This document shows, piece by piece, positions 9,656 to 10,946 of a DNA stretch of 10,946 bases (position 1 is the first letter of the stretch; each line of letters starts with the position of its first letter). Origin of the DNA: Chloroflexota bacterium (GTDB lineage: Bacteria > Chloroflexota > UBA6077 > JADZDV01). Both the position numbers and the translations under genes were made by a program. Under the pieces are notes generated by a model. It worked only from the letters and a program-made list of their open reading frames with translations. It was not told where the DNA came from and searched no databases. The stretch covers positions 1 to 10,946 of the forward strand of contig JADZDV010000328.1 of the NCBI GenBank assembly GCA_020850915.1, read 5' to 3'.

Positions 9656-10654
9656 CTAGCCGCGCGCGCCGGCGAGCTGCTTCAGGTTCTGGAGGCCGGT
9701 CGCCTCGATCTCGCCGCGGAGCTGCGCCTTCTGGCCGTCGGTCAGGTTGCGCAGCGGCGGACGGACCGGGCCGCCGGCCAGACCCTGCATGTCCATCCAG
9801 GCCTTGACCGCCTGAATGTTGACGAGGCCAGCACGCTCCCACGGGCCGCCAATCCAGAACTTGTAGACGTCGCGCAGCGGCCAAAGGGCGTGGTGTGCCA
9901 CGAGCGCCTCGGACAGCTTGCCGTCGTCCAGGAGCTTCGTGTACTCGAGCACCGGCTGGCGCTCGGCCGTCTGGAAGAGGTAGATCGTCGGCTCGGAGTT
10001 CATCGCCTGCTGGTTGTAGACGCTCTTCGAGACGGCCCAGTGCTCCTCCATCGGGTCCATCACGACGATGCTGTCGCCGCAGAGCCGCCGCACTTCGTTC
10101 ACGTGCGACATTGGCTGGGCGTCCTTGATGGCGATCATGTTCTCGATCTCGGCCAGGCGGGCGACGAGCGCCGGTGGCAGGACGTAGCCGCCCAGGCCGG
10201 TATTGAACATAGAGATGCCGATCTGGGTGCGCTCGCAGACGTACTCGAAGAACGCCATGCAGTGGTCCTCGTTGCGAACGACCATGTACGGGTTCTGCAT
10301 GATGGCGTAGTCGGCGCCGACCTCCTGCGCGTGGAGGGTCATCTCGACGGCCTCGAGCGCGCTTGAGTGGCCGGTGTGGGCGATGACCTGCATCTTGCCG
10401 CGGCACTCATCGACCACGATCTCGAGCTGGCGCTTGCGCTCTTCCTTGGTCAGCGCCCAGACCTCACCCAGCATGCCGCCGGTGAAGACGCCGTCGATGT
10501 GCAGCTCGTCGGCAAAGTAGCGAAGATTCCGGCGCAGGCCCTCCTCGTCCAGTGAGAGGTCTTCCTTGAACGGGATGGTGATAGCTGCCCAGAGGCCTTT
10601 CATGTGCTCCCGCGCGTACGCTTTCGCTTCGGATTTCCGATACTTCACTGCCAT
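9656..10654 (-). CDS. DapA/NanA-superfamily aldolase or lyase, divergent subfamily
   Basis: This 332-residue TIM-barrel protein belongs to the Schiff-base class I family of dihydrodipicolinate synthase and N-acetylneuraminate lyase, whose members join or split pyruvate-type substrates. The N-terminus reads MKGLWAAITIPFKEDLSLD (18-36), the usual first strand. The lysine is K177 in MIAIKDAQPM. The usual GTTGE loop is GGMLGE (59-64), so the two Thr are Met61 and Leu62. The usual PYY is NPYM (121-124), so by simple alignment the catalytic Tyr is Met124. Downstream come GISMFNTG and a long C-terminal part ending near LAGGPVRPPL, so true DapA activity is unlikely. I recall similar GGxxGE subfamily members in Chloroflexota annotated only as family proteins. 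The start is ATG 10654, with SD GGAGG (10666-10662) seven bases upstream. GTG 10660 is too close to that SD. The likely regulator gene lies divergently upstream. A sugar-acid or catabolic substrate is inference. Confidence 0.88.
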   Translation of the reverse strand: MAVKYRKSEAKAYAREHMKGLWAAITIPFKEDLSLDEEGLRRNLRYFADELHIDGVFTGGMLGEVWALTKEERKRQLEIVVDECRGKMQVIAHTGHSSALEAVEMTLHAQEVGADYAIMQNPYMVVRNEDHCMAFFEYVCERTQIGISMFNTGLGGYVLPPALVARLAEIENMIAIKDAQPMSHVNEVRRLCGDSIVVMDPMEEHWAVSKSVYNQQAMNSEPTIYLFQTAERQPVLEYTKLLDDGKLSEALVAHHALWPLRDVYKFWIGGPWERAGLVNIQAVKAWMDMQGLAGGPVRPPLRNLTDGQKAQLRGEIEATGLQNLKQLAGARG

Positions 10655-10711
10655 CAACACGCCTCCACGTGAGGTACGATCGGCCCGTCATCGGACCGTT
10701 CACCACCCCCA

Positions 10712-10717
10712 ATCATA
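10712..10717 (-). promoter_or_regulatory. Possible -10 (TATGAT) for the DapA-like gene
   Basis: TATGAT on the minus strand (10717-10712), five of six consensus matches, lies about 57 bases upstream of ATG 10654 and is preceded directly by TG. No -35 is visible at 16-18 bases, so an activator might be needed. The tandem dyads lie more than 110 bp further upstream. Confidence 0.3.
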
Positions 10718-10784
10718 CACGGGCACGTCCTCAGACACGACGCGCGCGACTGGCGTGGCCAGGCACCCCTTGCGACCGACTGAC

Positions 10785-10805
10785 CACACCGTTTGTGGGG
10801 GTGTG
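10785..10805. repeat. Inverted repeat CACACC-N9-GGTGTG
   Basis: CACACC (10785-10790) is inverted as GGTGTG (10800-10805) in the divergent control region, next to the 10-bp tandem repeats. It may be a protein site or chance. Confidence 0.25.
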
Positions 10806-10832
10806 ACTGACTTGTACTGACTTGTATTGACT
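10806..10832. repeat. 10-bp tandem repeat ACTGACTTGT, two copies plus a partial third
   Basis: ACTGACTTGT occurs at 10806-10815 and 10816-10825, followed by ATTGACT (10826-10832), which matches the first seven bases with one change. The spacing is about one helical turn, so a protein could bind on one face. The third copy supplies the -35 TTGACT of the proposed rightward promoter. Confidence 0.65.
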
Positions 10833-10855
10833 CTAGTTTCCGGTAACTCTAGTTT
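10827..10855 (+). promoter_or_regulatory. Candidate rightward promoter (TTGACT-N17-TAGTTT) covered by dyads
   Basis: TTGACT (10827-10832) matches five of six bases of the -35 consensus. At 17 bases lies TAGTTT (10850-10855), three of six for -10. The two GTTTCCGGTAAC dyads sit in the spacer and over the -10/start area, an arrangement expected for repression. Confidence 0.35.
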
Positions 10856-10863
10856 CCGGTAAC
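10830..10863. promoter_or_regulatory. Tandem operator: two 16-bp repeats each holding the dyad GTTTCCGGTAAC
   Basis: ACTCTAGTTTCCGGTA occurs at 10830-10845 and 10846-10861, then AC continues the pattern. Each copy yields GTTTCCGGTAAC (10836-10847 and 10852-10863), a palindrome GTTWCCGGWAAC with one mismatched pair and a central CG. Its form is close to LacI-family operators such as the known E. coli GntR site (TGTTACCGGTAACA), but ROK-type or other repressors could also bind such dyads. The centres are 16 bp apart. Confidence 0.6.
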
Positions 10864-10883
10864 AGCGAACGAGGGGGACGGCG

Positions 10884-10946
10884 GTGAGGCCGTCCGACAG
10901 CAAGCGAGCCGGCCGGTTCGGTATCGTCAGGTTGCTGAGACTCGAC
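10884..10946 (+). CDS. Start of a divergent gene, possible ROK-type winged-helix regulator (runs off right edge)
   Basis: GTG 10884 opens a frame that stays open for 21 codons to the edge. GAGGGGG (10871-10877) lies six bases upstream as an SD. The peptide MRPSDSKRAGRFGIVRLLRL ends with a pattern (R/N-xxIVxLLR) like helix 1 of the winged-helix domain at the start of ROK-family repressors, which commonly read like NRxLVLxLLRxxGPISR. Twenty-one residues are too few for a firm call. Its position, divergent from a catabolic-type enzyme gene with tandem dyads between, fits a local regulator. The GGACGGC/GCCGTCC stem (10876-10895) covers the start codon and could affect translation. Confidence 0.4.
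   Translation, partial: MRPSDSKRAGRFGIVRLLRLD

Overview
The window is a GC-rich bacterial chromosome segment with normal, dense gene packing. The GyrB sequence, the two-domain ThyX-like protein and the style of the other proteins suggest a Chloroflexota lineage, perhaps near Thermomicrobia/Sphaerobacter. That placement is an impression from protein style, not a computed phylogeny. I see no rRNA, tRNA, CRISPR array, complete insertion sequence, phage gene or recognisable defence system.

Left block, minus strand (1-3459): the first 51 codons of an unidentified gene run off the left edge. They are preceded by a 283-bp gap holding a MITE-like element with perfect 16-bp inverted ends. Next come gyrB (TTG start) and a seven-helix membrane protein whose transcript looks leaderless.

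Middle block, plus strand (3640-9545): a small stand-alone LexA/S24-like domain lacking both catalytic residues, a secreted NHL-type beta-propeller behind a strong promoter, a PP2C-type Ser/Thr phosphatase, a tandem ThyX-like protein, and an orphan membrane histidine kinase with GAF, HisKA and HATPase domains. The phosphatase, ThyX-like protein and kinase are closely spaced and could be partly co-transcribed. Their only visible common theme is signalling.

Right block (9546-10946): a perfect 34-bp palindrome separates the kinase from a convergent minus-strand gene of the dihydrodipicolinate synthase/N-acetylneuraminate lyase (DapA/NanA) superfamily with altered active-site motifs. Upstream of that gene lie two tandem copies of an imperfect dyad GTTTCCGGTAAC inside a plausible plus-strand promoter. 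Then come an SD and a GTG that appear to open a divergent gene, whose first 21 residues resemble the start of a ROK-type winged-helix regulator. This looks like a catabolic or sugar-acid locus with a divergent, self-regulated repressor, most of it beyond the edge.

Most unusual points: the ThyX signature split between the two halves of one protein, the catalytically dead S24 domain, the altered DapA-like active site with tandem operators, and the MITE-like element. None amounts to proof of a new system.
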